This document shows, piece after piece, positions 25,505 to 35,000 of a stretch of DNA of 64,000 bases; positions within the stretch are counted from its first letter, which is position 1, and the number at the start of each line of letters is the position of its first letter. The DNA is from an uncultured Bacteroidales bacterium. Lineage in GTDB: Bacteria > Bacteroidota > Bacteroidia > Bacteroidales > UBA932. Both the position numbers and the translations under genes were made by a program. The stretch lies in NCBI GenBank assembly GCA_944322575.1, contig CALUPK010000001.1, forward strand, positions 62,001 to 126,000, read 5' to 3'. A model generated the notes under the pieces. That model had not been told where the DNA came from and searched no databases. It was given only the letters and a program-made list of their open reading frames with translations.

Positions 25505-27271
25505 TCAGAATTCGATTTCTATATCCTCGTTAATGTCTTCGATGACCTCTAACTCGAAGTCGATACCGTTCTCGTAGGAGACTTCTAAAAGGTTGAGGCG
25601 TATCCTGTAATAGCGGCCGCGCTCTATGGGACCGTAACCGCATTCTATGGTTTTGGCAGTGCCGTCATTCATGTTGAGCGTGACGGAGAATGTGATGCCG
25701 CGTCCGTTGGAGGGGAATACGGTAGTGTTGCCTAAGGACCTGACATCGCCGGCAGTCTCGTCATAGGAATTGATGGTGCTGTTCTGCTCTCCTTCGTAGA
25801 TTACGCTGCCGTCGGTCAGGACTGCGCAGTCTGAGCTCAGTCCGGAGATGATCACGTTTGCTTCGGGCTGTATGACGGACGAAATGTCTGTTATCCGGTT
25901 TCCGTTTGCATCCGTGTATGTCATCTCAAGATCTATGTAGGAGGTGGCGTAATGGAACTCAGGTGCTGTCGTAATGTCCTGTTGGAGATCGAGGTTCTCG
26001 ACAGCGTAGATGATATTGTAGAGAGTGTAGTTTTCTTTTATGCTGTATCTCACTAATTCATTCTCTTTCTCCTCACATTCTATGTTGTAGTTGTTGGGAC
26101 TGATGTTGGAGTACGCAATAGTCTGTCTGCCAGAGTATAGATCAAAGGTGTAGGTGGTGTCGGAACTGTTGTAGTAGTCTGCGGTCCAGCTACCGCTGCC
26201 GGAGATGTCGTCCCGGAAATATGCGGTGTAGAGGTTGGTGAGGTCTAAACCGATGAGGTCCGTGCGGCCTTCGTAAGCGGTCGGGTTGAGGTCTACGGTA
26301 AGGCGGTATTGAGTCATGTCGGGGTTGCCCTGTGTGTAGCTGTGCCCGGTCTCTCCGTATACAGTGCCGTATTCGTTGACAGCGTAGGCCCTGTAATAGT
26401 AGCCGAGTCCCTGTTTCAGTCCGGAGTGGGTGTCGGTCCATGATACTGAAGAGAGGGAGTTGTCGGTGTATTCGTGGCTTGTGGTGGAGACTGCGGTCTC
26501 AAGTGTCACCTCAGGGTCTGTGCCGACGATGGTGCCGTAAACTGTTCCGATGGTTCCGGGGAACTCCATGGTCGCGGAGATGGTAAGTTCGCCATAGCCG
26601 GAGGACACATCTACTAATGAAGAGTCGGTTATCAGCGGTGCCCCTCCGGTGTAGTGGGATATGGTATGCGTAGTGCTGCGTCCGAGATGATTCTCGATGT
26701 AGGCCGCAATGTAGTAGCGGGTAGAGGGGGTAAGTCCGCTTGCTGTGGCCGTGACTGTGCCGTCCTGCATAGTGCCGGGGAGATCCGTCATGTCGGTGCT
26801 GTCGGTTCCGATGAGGAAGCCGCGGGCGGTGATGCCGCCTTCTCCGGTATCTAAGACTGTCGCGCTGAGGTGCAGCTCGGTGTTTGTGAAGCCGGTGACC
26901 TCCGGTAGGCCGATCTGGGGGATGCCCGTTGCGCTCTGGGTGACAGTCAGTGTCTTGGATATCATTCCGTCTGCGATGGAGATGATGATTTCGGCTGTTC
27001 TGGAATCGAACTCCGTGTTCTGGTCTATTTCGAAGACAAGATCCTTCTCGTTCCGGATGATGCCGATCCAGTCAGTTTTGTTGGAGACTGTGAGCTCCCT
27101 GTTGGTATTTATTCCGACAGTTACGCTCTGAGCGTTTCCATCTACGCTGATGTTGTCTGTCTCAAGGTCAAAATAGGGAAGAGAGCCTAAGTCCCCTTCT
27201 TCTATGGTGCTGGTGCAGCCGGTAAACAGCAGGGCTGCTGTAAGGACAAGTATGTGGGTAATGTTTCTCAT
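25505..27271 (-). CDS. BACON and fibronectin-type III surface lipoprotein
   Basis: A 588-residue lipoprotein (lipobox FTGC near residue 19). A BACON domain spans about 35-112 (SVTVGINTNRELTVSNKTDW, then ISKTLTVTQSA). Two fibronectin III-like modules follow at about 115-205 and 210-310 (LTPSTRYYIAAYIENHLG; LGYYYRAYAVNEYG). The C-terminal half is a beta-rich domain that ends YYRIRLNLLEV and GIDFELEVIEDINEDIEIEF, closely resembling the close of the first domain of the following fimbrillin-like protein (SGFDFNIDSFTEQDMDIEF). BACON domains are found in Bacteroidota surface proteins and are thought to space or bind glycans. Ten bases after the outer-membrane barrel gene. Confidence 0.78.
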   Translation of the reverse strand: MRNITHILVLTAALLFTGCTSTIEEGDLGSLPYFDLETDNISVDGNAQSVTVGINTNRELTVSNKTDWIGIIRNEKDLVFEIDQNTEFDSRTAEIIISIADGMISKTLTVTQSATGIPQIGLPEVTGFTNTELHLSATVLDTGEGGITARGFLIGTDSTDMTDLPGTMQDGTVTATASGLTPSTRYYIAAYIENHLGRSTTHTISHYTGGAPLITDSSLVDVSSGYGELTISATMEFPGTIGTVYGTIVGTDPEVTLETAVSTTSHEYTDNSLSSVSWTDTHSGLKQGLGYYYRAYAVNEYGTVYGETGHSYTQGNPDMTQYRLTVDLNPTAYEGRTDLIGLDLTNLYTAYFRDDISGSGSWTADYYNSSDTTYTFDLYSGRQTIAYSNISPNNYNIECEEKENELVRYSIKENYTLYNIIYAVENLDLQQDITTAPEFHYATSYIDLEMTYTDANGNRITDISSVIQPEANVIISGLSSDCAVLTDGSVIYEGEQNSTINSYDETAGDVRSLGNTTVFPSNGRGITFSVTLNMNDGTAKTIECGYGPIERGRYYRIRLNLLEVSYENGIDFELEVIEDINEDIEIEF

Positions 27272-27281
27272 GCCGTGCAGG

Positions 27282-27920
27282 TTAAAGTTTGAAGGCGGAT
27301 TTACGGTAATTGTACAGTCTGAATCCTATTCCCAACTGTGCGGATGCGGGGATGGCTCCGTTACCGTAGATGTTGTAGGCATAGCTCAGGCCGTAGGTGC
27401 CTCTGAGGGTCAGGTAGACAGTCTGCCCGAGATAGAGTTTCAGGCCGGCGGCGGCGCTGAGGATGTATTTGGCTGCACCGGGGTCGGGACTGGCGGTCGT
27501 TGACATTTCGCTGCCTGTGGTGCCTTCTGCGTATTGGGATGCTACGAGGATGGACTGCACTATGCCGGCTTCTACAGCCAGCAGCCTGCAGGTGCGGAGC
27601 TGGAGCATCACCGGCACCTGGATATAGTGCTGGATGGAGGTCGATTTGAAATTGTCGAAGAGGTTGAAGCTGTACAGCTGGAAAGCGTAGTGGGCAGCTG
27701 CGCTGACTCCGATGAACCGGCCTGCGTGTATGTCTACGGCCAATCCTCCCTGGGCACCTCCGCTGAAGTAGAGGTCGCTTTCCGGGGTAGGCAGAAGCAT
27801 GAGGGCGGAGCCTCCGGCTTCCAATCCTAATGAGAATTTTACGTACTGCGCTTCTGCACGCTGAACTGTAAGGGCTGTCGCTACGAGAGCGGAAAGTATT
27901 ATGGTGTATATTCTTTTCAT
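27282..27920 (-). CDS. Outer-membrane beta-barrel protein (PorT-like family)
   Basis: A 212-residue exported protein with signal peptide ending QRAEA, then alternating beta strands with aromatic girdles (VKFSLGLEAGGSALML, FIGVSAAAHYAFQLYSF, LTLRGTYGLSYAYN) and a final strand IGFRLYNYR. It fits the small 8-stranded outer-membrane barrels of Bacteroidota (PorT-like). The start is the ATG at MKRIYT, one base after the preceding stop. It could anchor or help export the lipoproteins encoded next to it; that is inference from position only. Confidence 0.75.
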   Translation of the reverse strand: MKRIYTIILSALVATALTVQRAEAQYVKFSLGLEAGGSALMLLPTPESDLYFSGGAQGGLAVDIHAGRFIGVSAAAHYAFQLYSFNLFDNFKSTSIQHYIQVPVMLQLRTCRLLAVEAGIVQSILVASQYAEGTTGSEMSTTASPDPGAAKYILSAAAGLKLYLGQTVYLTLRGTYGLSYAYNIYGNGAIPASAQLGIGFRLYNYRKSAFKL

Positions 27921-27921
27921 A

Positions 27922-29706
27922 TTACTGCAGAAGGAAATTAACAGATGAGCTTGCTTTTCCGATTTCGAAGGATACGAACTTGACATCGGACTGTTTCTTG
28001 GACATCTCTGAAGCACTGGTGATGATGGAGAAGATGTTCTGGGCTGCCGCAGTGTCGACTTCTATCAGAGTCGTTACCCTGACAGTCTGTCCCGGCGCTA
28101 CGTTGCCTGCGCTGAGATCCAGTGACTTGGCGGATACTCCGTCAGGGAGCCTGAGTCTTACCGATGAGTTGCGGGCTACGTCCTGTCCTTCGTTCTTGAT
28201 GAAAACATCGAGCCGTATATCCTTGCCTTTCTGAAGAGGCGTATCGTCAGGTGAGTATACTTTGTAGCTGGCTATCACGAGTCTGCTCCTGCTGGCCGCT
28301 CCGGATTTTATGGTCTTGGAGGCGGTGGTTGCTCCCAAAAGATTGTCGGCGGTGACTGAGATGCTTACAGGTATCTCGCCGGGGGTCAGGTATGTACCGG
28401 CCCTTCCGGTAAAAGTCACAGTCTCGGACTCTCCAGAGTAGATGACTGGAGCGGCTGCATCGGACGGTTCGAAGGTTACGTCTGTCCGTCCGCCTTCTAC
28501 GGCGATGGATGCCGTTACTCCGGAAGCCGCCTCGTCACCGGAGTTCTCGATGGTGACGCTGTAGCGGAAAGTCTCACCTGGCTCTACTGTGGAGTTGCCG
28601 TTGGCATCGCTGATCTTCACAGAACTGATGGCCAGACGGGGGTAGGTGTCGTAGGGTGCGGCTCTTTTGATGATACCCCTGCGTCCCTGATAGGAGGCTG
28701 TGGCGAAGCCCTCGCTGAAGTCTCCGGCGAGTGAGAAGACGGTGTCGATGACTAAGTGTCCGCGTTTGTCTATGTAACCGTATTTTCCATTGGCCTCGAC
28801 CCAGGCGAGTCCGTCCGAGAAGTTTCCGGCGTTGTCATATCCGCTCAGGTTGATGGCCGTAGCTCCTGACGGATAGATGAATCTCAGGCTGTTGCCGGAA
28901 GATACCAGGGCCATTCCTTCGTGGAAGGGATTTGCGGTGCTGAATGAGGTCTGGACTTCTGTGAAGGTGTTGCGCTCCCTCATCAGAAGGTTGTAGGTGC
29001 CGTCGCTCTTGCGGATGAAGCCGCTTCCTGATTCGGGGGAGAGGTAAGTGTTGTCGATGGAGATGTTCCCGCGGGGCTTGATTTTTTTCTCATTCTTGTT
29101 GATGATGTATGTGGCGCCCTTTTTCCGGACTATCGCGAAATCTCCGTAGAAGTCTGTGGCTTCCTCGTAGGAGGGTTCTATTACGTAATAGCCTTTCCCA
29201 TTGTCAATAAAGCCGTAGCGGTCTCCGTTACGGGTCTTTTTGGTGACTTTTGCAATATCGCTGCTGTAGGAGTGGAATGTGATGCCGTCGGGCAGTTCCC
29301 TGATCTGCCCGGAGGAGTACAGGTAGTAGGACTTTCCGTCTTTAACGGCCAGTGCCGTGTTGTCGGAGAACGGCTCTATGCTGTCGTACTGAATGGGGAT
29401 GATGACATATCCTGAGCGGTTGATTACGCCCCATTTGGAGTCTTTGGACACTAATGCCACTCCGTATTTGAAACTTCTGGCATCATCAAATGAAGGGGCG
29501 ATGACTGTAGTGCCGTAAGTATCCATGTACCCCCATTCTCCATTTTTGCAGAATGCGGCCACTCCCTCTGAATAGGGACGGACCGCATCCTCATGTACTG
29601 TCCTCACCCATTTGAAGCCTAAGTCAGCCTCCTGCTGGCCATAGGCGGCGACAGCTGTCAGGGTGAGAATAATGACAGCAGGGATGATGGTGAAAATCTT
29701 GTTCAT
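27922..29706 (-). CDS. WG-repeat protein with C-terminal CARDB-like domains
   Basis: A 594-residue exported protein with signal peptide ending VAAYGQ. Residues about 35-370 carry WG/KWG-type repeats, each a short beta unit such as KNGEWGYMDTYG, DSKWGVINRSG and NGKYGYIDKRG followed by FSEG-like turns. Residues about 375-594 are two Ig-like domains of the CARDB/DUF11 kind (VEPGETFRYSVTIENSGDE; IRLDVFIKNEGQDVARNSSV). No catalytic residues are evident, so a scaffold or binding role is likely. The start is the ATG at MNKIF, 14 bases after the DUF4384 gene; the open frame upstream overlaps that gene and is rejected. Confidence 0.78.
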   Translation of the reverse strand: MNKIFTIIPAVIILTLTAVAAYGQQEADLGFKWVRTVHEDAVRPYSEGVAAFCKNGEWGYMDTYGTTVIAPSFDDARSFKYGVALVSKDSKWGVINRSGYVIIPIQYDSIEPFSDNTALAVKDGKSYYLYSSGQIRELPDGITFHSYSSDIAKVTKKTRNGDRYGFIDNGKGYYVIEPSYEEATDFYGDFAIVRKKGATYIINKNEKKIKPRGNISIDNTYLSPESGSGFIRKSDGTYNLLMRERNTFTEVQTSFSTANPFHEGMALVSSGNSLRFIYPSGATAINLSGYDNAGNFSDGLAWVEANGKYGYIDKRGHLVIDTVFSLAGDFSEGFATASYQGRRGIIKRAAPYDTYPRLAISSVKISDANGNSTVEPGETFRYSVTIENSGDEAASGVTASIAVEGGRTDVTFEPSDAAAPVIYSGESETVTFTGRAGTYLTPGEIPVSISVTADNLLGATTASKTIKSGAASRSRLVIASYKVYSPDDTPLQKGKDIRLDVFIKNEGQDVARNSSVRLRLPDGVSAKSLDLSAGNVAPGQTVRVTTLIEVDTAAAQNIFSIITSASEMSKKQSDVKFVSFEIGKASSSVNFLLQ

Positions 29707-29720
29707 GACTCTCGCGCAGG

Positions 29721-30524
29721 TTATTTGATGACTACTGCCTCTCTCCATGCGGCTCTTTCGTCGGCAGGTATGGCATAGATCCATTTGAGGAGGGACTCAA
29801 ATGTGATTTTCTCCTCAATGAACGGGATGTCTCTCTTGGTGGCGACGGCGATCAGGTTGATGGTCTCGTACTCATGGTCCTCGTCTATCTTCTCCATCAG
29901 GTACTGCATGTGCTGGTTGACGGGGAAGGTGTATTCTGTCTCTTTGATGAAGAGACGCTTTTTCTCGTATTTGCTCGGGAAGATTACGGAACCGCCGGTC
30001 TCGTCGAACCAGAAGAGGTGCATGTATGCATCGTGCCCGTAGATCTGAGCCTTGAACTTGAGCTCGCTGCCGTTGGCATAGATGCCGTCGACTCCGTTGA
30101 TGTCAAGTACAAAGGTGGGGTCTATCTCTCCCCCTCTCTTGACATCTGCGTCTATGGTGGCCACTGCGTAGCGCCTTCCGTTTTCCTCTACCTCAGAGTA
30201 GGTGACTTCCCGGATGCTGATGAATCCGTCCACCTGCATGGTGGTCATCCTCGAAAGGACCTGACTGAACTCGCTGCCGTCATCCTGACTGATGAGACCT
30301 GTAACTGTCCACAGTTTCTCGGGGACACCGGCCTTGCGCAGAGCGTTGGTCTTGGCATCCTGGAGGGCTTTCTGTTCGGCCTGTTCAAGTGTTATGTGTC
30401 GTGTAATCTCGCATCTGCCGGTTACGTCACGGACTCTTTTACTCTGGTTGTCAGCGAAAGATATCTGGCAGATGCCCATAAGCAGCAGCACTGTGGCTGC
30501 GAATAGCAGTTTTGGATATTTCAT
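29721..30524 (-). CDS. Exported protein with LPP20-like and DUF4384-like regions
   Basis: First gene of the surface cassette. The 267-residue protein has a signal peptide (ending ISFADN). Residues about 35-130 resemble the LPP20/flagellar-assembly-like domain (ITLEQAEQKALQDAKTNALR, then RYAVATIDADVKRGG). Residues about 135-245 resemble DUF4384 (LKFKAQIYGHDAYMHLFWFD, then VNQHMQYLMEKI). DUF4384 proteins are often exported and occur beside secretion or surface systems. A promoter of consensus type precedes it, and seven further genes follow on the same strand with gaps of at most 14 bases, which makes it the head of a long operon. No biochemical role can be given. Confidence 0.72.
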   Translation of the reverse strand: MKYPKLLFAATVLLLMGICQISFADNQSKRVRDVTGRCEITRHITLEQAEQKALQDAKTNALRKAGVPEKLWTVTGLISQDDGSEFSQVLSRMTTMQVDGFISIREVTYSEVEENGRRYAVATIDADVKRGGEIDPTFVLDINGVDGIYANGSELKFKAQIYGHDAYMHLFWFDETGGSVIFPSKYEKKRLFIKETEYTFPVNQHMQYLMEKIDEDHEYETINLIAVATKRDIPFIEEKITFESLLKWIYAIPADERAAWREAVVIK

Positions 30525-30553
30525 AATTGCCGTTTATAGGTGCATAATCGATG

Positions 30554-30584
30554 CAAAGTTGACAATTATTTGTGAAAAAACAAA
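30554..30584 (-). promoter_or_regulatory. Promoter of the eight-gene surface cassette
   Basis: On the minus strand, TTTG (30581-30584), a 19-nt spacer, and CAACTTTG (30554-30561), one base off TAnnTTTG. The leader to the first ATG would be about 25 nt. It is the only promoter-like site I see before 18.5 kb on this strand. Confidence 0.65.
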
Positions 30585-30590
30585 ACAGTT

Positions 30591-32051
30591 TTACAGTCTT
30601 CCTATGGATTTGAGGTATTTGGTGCAGGCGAGCCTGTAGTCGGCCACGGCTTCTATCCAGTCACTGCTGCATTTGCTCCACTGTGTCTGTGCTTCAAGAA
30701 CATTGACGAGGGTTTCCATGCCGGTTCCATATTGGTCCATGGATACTTTGAGATTAGTCTCGGCGCTTTCCAATGAACTTTTGGCGAGACTCACGCGTAG
30801 GGCTGCCTCGGAGACGGCATTGCGGTTCTGCAACCGCTCTAATTCCATCAGCCCTTCTAATCGGTCAAGCTCTTCGAGAGCCATCTCATGCTCCTTTTTT
30901 GCAGACTGTATTTTGAACCATCCCTCACCCCAGGCGAAGATGGGTATCCTGAGAGTCGCCATGACGGTGAATCCGTCCTGATTGAGCAGCGTCTCGTCCT
31001 GCAGCTTGAGTCCGTAGGTGTATCCGTAGCTTGCCATGACACCGAGCTGAGGCAGGAAGTCGGAGCGGACGAAGTCTACGTTACGTCCTTTAAGTTCGGC
31101 CTGTTTGACTATCAGGCGGTAGTCGGCCCGCGCCCCGATGGAGTCAGCTTCCGTGCAGAGCATATCCGGAAGGATATCTATGCTGTCTGCGTCGAAGCCG
31201 CTCTGGTCCACTTCTATCTGAGTGGTCAGGGGCAGGCCCAGTATGTGGCAGAGGTTCATCATGGCGAGGCGCTGTCCGTTACGGGCCTGGGCAAGCATCA
31301 GTGCGGCATTGTTCCGCTGCACCTCTACTTTGAGCAGGTCTGTATTGGTGGCCATGCCTACATCTATGGCGTTCTCTACGAACGAGTACATGCTGTCGAC
31401 AGTACTGCACAGGCTGCCGGCGGTCTCAGCCAGTCTGCATGTCTTGACATACATCCAGTATGCCTCGTCGACAGCTACGACTGTCTCATCGGCCTTGAGC
31501 TTGGAGTTGAGCGCAGCCATCTCTGTTCCGAGTTCGGCCATCCGGTATCCAGATAAGATCTTTCCGCCCATGAATACAGGCTGGGTGACGGAGACCCCGG
31601 CAGTGAAAGTGTTTGCAAGATCGATGCTGAGGGTCATGGGTGGGATGACAGCGTACTGGTTGAATACCGGTATGCCGTTGTTGTAGATGATGTTGCCGGC
31701 AGCATCCTTCATCAGGTCCGGGACGAGATTCCCGTATACATTCTTGTATATCGGCAGGGCTCCGCCGCTGAAGTCGTAGTCAAATGAATTAGAGGTCCAC
31801 AGGTAGAGTCCATAGCCGGAAATTTTAGGCAGGAAATTGGTCAGAACGGCCTTGCGGTCAAATTCAGTCTTCTCCTCCATCATCCGCGCGCTGCGCAGAA
31901 TGGCGCTGCTGTCTATTGCGATGGCCCTGCATTGTTCCAATGTCAGGAAGCGTTTCTGCGGCTGTGCCGTCATGGCGGCAGGAAGCAGGAGGGCTGCTGC
32001 GGTAAGAAGGCACAGAATCCGGGTATATGTGGGTAGGTGTCTCATGGTCAT
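30591..32051 (-). CDS. Outer-membrane efflux channel, TolC/OprM family
   Basis: Outer-membrane exit duct of an RND pump (486 aa). Signal peptide ends AAMTAQ; the two repeated helical halves typical of TolC are visible, with VAVDEAYWMYVKTCRLAE in the first and GTGMETLVNVLEAQTQWSKC in the second. A leucine/alanine-rich heptad pattern marks the coiled-coil hairpins. It is last in the transcript order adaptor, pump, channel; its ATG overlaps the stop of the pump gene as ATGA, so their translation is coupled. Confidence 0.92.
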   Translation of the reverse strand: MTMRHLPTYTRILCLLTAAALLLPAAMTAQPQKRFLTLEQCRAIAIDSSAILRSARMMEEKTEFDRKAVLTNFLPKISGYGLYLWTSNSFDYDFSGGALPIYKNVYGNLVPDLMKDAAGNIIYNNGIPVFNQYAVIPPMTLSIDLANTFTAGVSVTQPVFMGGKILSGYRMAELGTEMAALNSKLKADETVVAVDEAYWMYVKTCRLAETAGSLCSTVDSMYSFVENAIDVGMATNTDLLKVEVQRNNAALMLAQARNGQRLAMMNLCHILGLPLTTQIEVDQSGFDADSIDILPDMLCTEADSIGARADYRLIVKQAELKGRNVDFVRSDFLPQLGVMASYGYTYGLKLQDETLLNQDGFTVMATLRIPIFAWGEGWFKIQSAKKEHEMALEELDRLEGLMELERLQNRNAVSEAALRVSLAKSSLESAETNLKVSMDQYGTGMETLVNVLEAQTQWSKCSSDWIEAVADYRLACTKYLKSIGRL

Positions 32052-35000
32052 GCTTTTTTAATCTTGAAGAACAATGAGTACAGTACTGGCAGGAAGACGA
32101 GGGTAATCAGGGTGCCCACCGTCAGTCCGCCCATGATGGTCACCGCCAGCGAGCCGAAGAGCGGGTCGAAGAGCAGGGGCGCCATGCCTAAGACGGTGGT
32201 CATCGAGGCCATCATCACGGGGCGCAGACGGGACAGGGTGGAGTCGACTACGGCCTTGTAGGGCTCGACTCCGAGGCTCAGCTGCCGGTCTATCTCGTCG
32301 ATGAGGACGATGCCGTTCTTGATCATCATGCCGATGATTCCTAAGCAGCCGACCATCGCCACGAAGCCGAAGCTCATGCCGGCGGCCAGCATGCCGAAGA
32401 CTATGCCTATGGCCACTAAGGGCAGGCAGCAGACTATAATCAACGGCTTTTTGATGTCCTTGAACAGGGCTATCATGATCAGCAGCATGACCACTATCGC
32501 GTGCGGGAAATACTTGAACAGGTAGCGGGTGGACTGCCGGCTGGCATCGTACTCGCCCAGCCAGGTGAGGGTGTAGCCGTCGGGCAGCTCAATGGCCTCT
32601 ATCCGGTCCTTGACGGCGTCGCGGGCCTGGGCTGCGGTGTATCCGGCAGTGTTGTTGCACTGGGCCTTGATGGCTCTCTGCCCGTTATAATGGCAGATCT
32701 TGGGCTCGTTCCACTCGATGACGGTGCCTGAGGTTATGGTGTTCAGGGGCAGGGGCGATACTAAAGCGTCGATGATGTCCGCCCGGCCGGTGGTGCCGGT
32801 CATCACTCCCTGTACGGTCTCCATGTTGGCTACCGACGATACTGACGGCAGCAGGCCCCATACCGGGGTGTTGCGGATGCTCTCCACCGGTTCCCCGTCC
32901 ATACCGGTGCTGCGGATGTAGATGCCCAGTCTTTCGCCTCCCTCGTTGAGGGTTCCGCAGGGGATGCCCTCTGCCGCAGCCATCACGGAGATGCCGGCCG
33001 AGCTGCGGGAGATGCCTGCCTGACGGGCAGCCGCCTGGTCGTATTCCACCTTGACGGCCGGTACCATCGGAGACCAGTCGTCGGTCACTAACCAGGTGGC
33101 GTCGCTCTCCTCCATTATGGACTGGGCCTGGGCGCAGAGATCCTTGAGCACGGCGGGGTCAGGTCCCTGGAACATCGCCTCGACGGGATAGGGGCGGTAC
33201 ATCAGGTTGTACTGCTTTACCCTGACGTATGCCTCGGGGTAGGCGGCCATCAGCTCTTTCTGCATCCTGGGGATGCTCTCTATCATTTTGTCGTAGTCCT
33301 CATAATCTATGATCAGCTCTCCATAGCTCAGCGAGGGGTCGGCGATGGCTCTTACTAAGCAGTACCGTCCCGGAGTGCCGCCGAGAGAGGTGACGACGTG
33401 ATTGACATTGTCATCCTGACGGATATAGGCCTCCATCTCCTCCAAGTCCTTCTCAACCTTGCCGGGAGCGGTGCCCTCGGGCATGCGGTACTCGATGTAG
33501 AGCTGGTTGTAGGCCATGTCGGGGAAGAACATCTGGGGGATGTACTGATAGCACCATACGCTGCCGAGCACTAAGATGACGGCTATACCGACGGCGATGA
33601 GACGGTGTGAGAGCACGTGGTCCAGCACGCGGCGGAACCAGCGGTATATCTTCGAATCGAAGGGATCGACGCTTTCAGAGGCGGTTCCGCTGCCCTTGGG
33701 ATAGCGCAGGGTCAGGTCGCAGTGGACCGGGACGTGGGTCAGGGCCAGCACCCAGCTCAGCAGCAGGGAGACGGCAAGGACGATGAAGAGGTCCCTCACG
33801 TAGGTTCCGGCCATGTCCGGGGACATGAATATCGGGAAAAATGCCAGTATGGCGATGACCGTGGCTCCGAGCAGGGGCATGGCCGTCTTCTTGCAGATGT
33901 TGGTCAGGCACTGGGGCTTGGGCACTCCCCGCTTCATGTCCACGAGTATGCCGTCCACTATCACTATCGCGTTGTCCACCAGGATGCCCATCGCTACGAT
34001 GAAGGAGCCGAGGGACACCCTCTGCAGGGTACCGTCCATCATGTCCAGGATGAAGAACGAGCCGAAGACTATCACCACCAGGCTGGTGGCTATGATGACG
34101 CCGCTGCGGAAGCCCATGGTCAGCATCAGCAGCAGGATGACTATTACGATGGATTCTATCAGGTTGACGATGAAGGTGTTGATGGAGCTGCCGACTATCT
34201 CGGGCTGGAAGAATACCTTGTGGAACTCCATGCCGGCGGGGACGGACTCAGCCTTGATCTCCTCTAACCGGGCCTCCACTTCCTTGCCTATCTTGATGAT
34301 GTCGGTGCCGGACTCGGCTGAGATGAGCAGGCCGATGGCCGGCTGTCCGTCGTACTTCATGGAGTTGCGCACGGGTGTCTGCCAGCCGTAGGTGACGTCG
34401 GCCACGTCGGAGAGCTTGAGCTGGTCGTCTTCATGGCCCTGGATGATGAGGTTGCGTATGTCCTCGATGCTTTCGTAGGCGTCCCCCATCTCTATCTTCA
34501 TCCTGCGGTCAGGGGTGTCGAAGTATCCGGAGTAGATGACCGAGTTCTGGGAATTGAGGGTGGTCAGCAGCTCGGTGGGATGCACTCCGAGGTTGGCCAT
34601 GCGGTCGGCCTTCATGTCGATGTTCACGCAGCGGGTGCGCTCTCCGTAGGTGATGGCCTTGGACACTCCCTCTATGTCACTGAGCTCCCGGCAGACCATG
34701 TCGGCGTAGCGTCCGGCTTCCTCATACCCGTATCCGTCGAATGTCAGGGCGTAGAACATGCCGTAGACATCCCCGTAGTCGTCCATGACCATGACCTGCG
34801 CTGATGCGGGCAGGGAGGCCTTGGCGTCATTGACCTTGCGGCGGAGCATGTCCCACTCCTGCTGGGTGTCGGAGTCGGGGGTAGTGGTCTTGAGGGTGAC
34901 AGTGATGATGGCCATGTCGTCGAAGGACTGGGAGGTCACCGTCCCCACCTCGCTGATCCTGCGGATGGTCTCTTCGAGCGGGCGGGTTACCTCTAACTCC

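Noticed and set aside
33617-34267. Plus-strand frame of about 216 codons inside the RND pump gene
   Set aside because: Composition (many His, Gln, Tyr, Asp) is typical of an antisense reading of a membrane protein; no domain.
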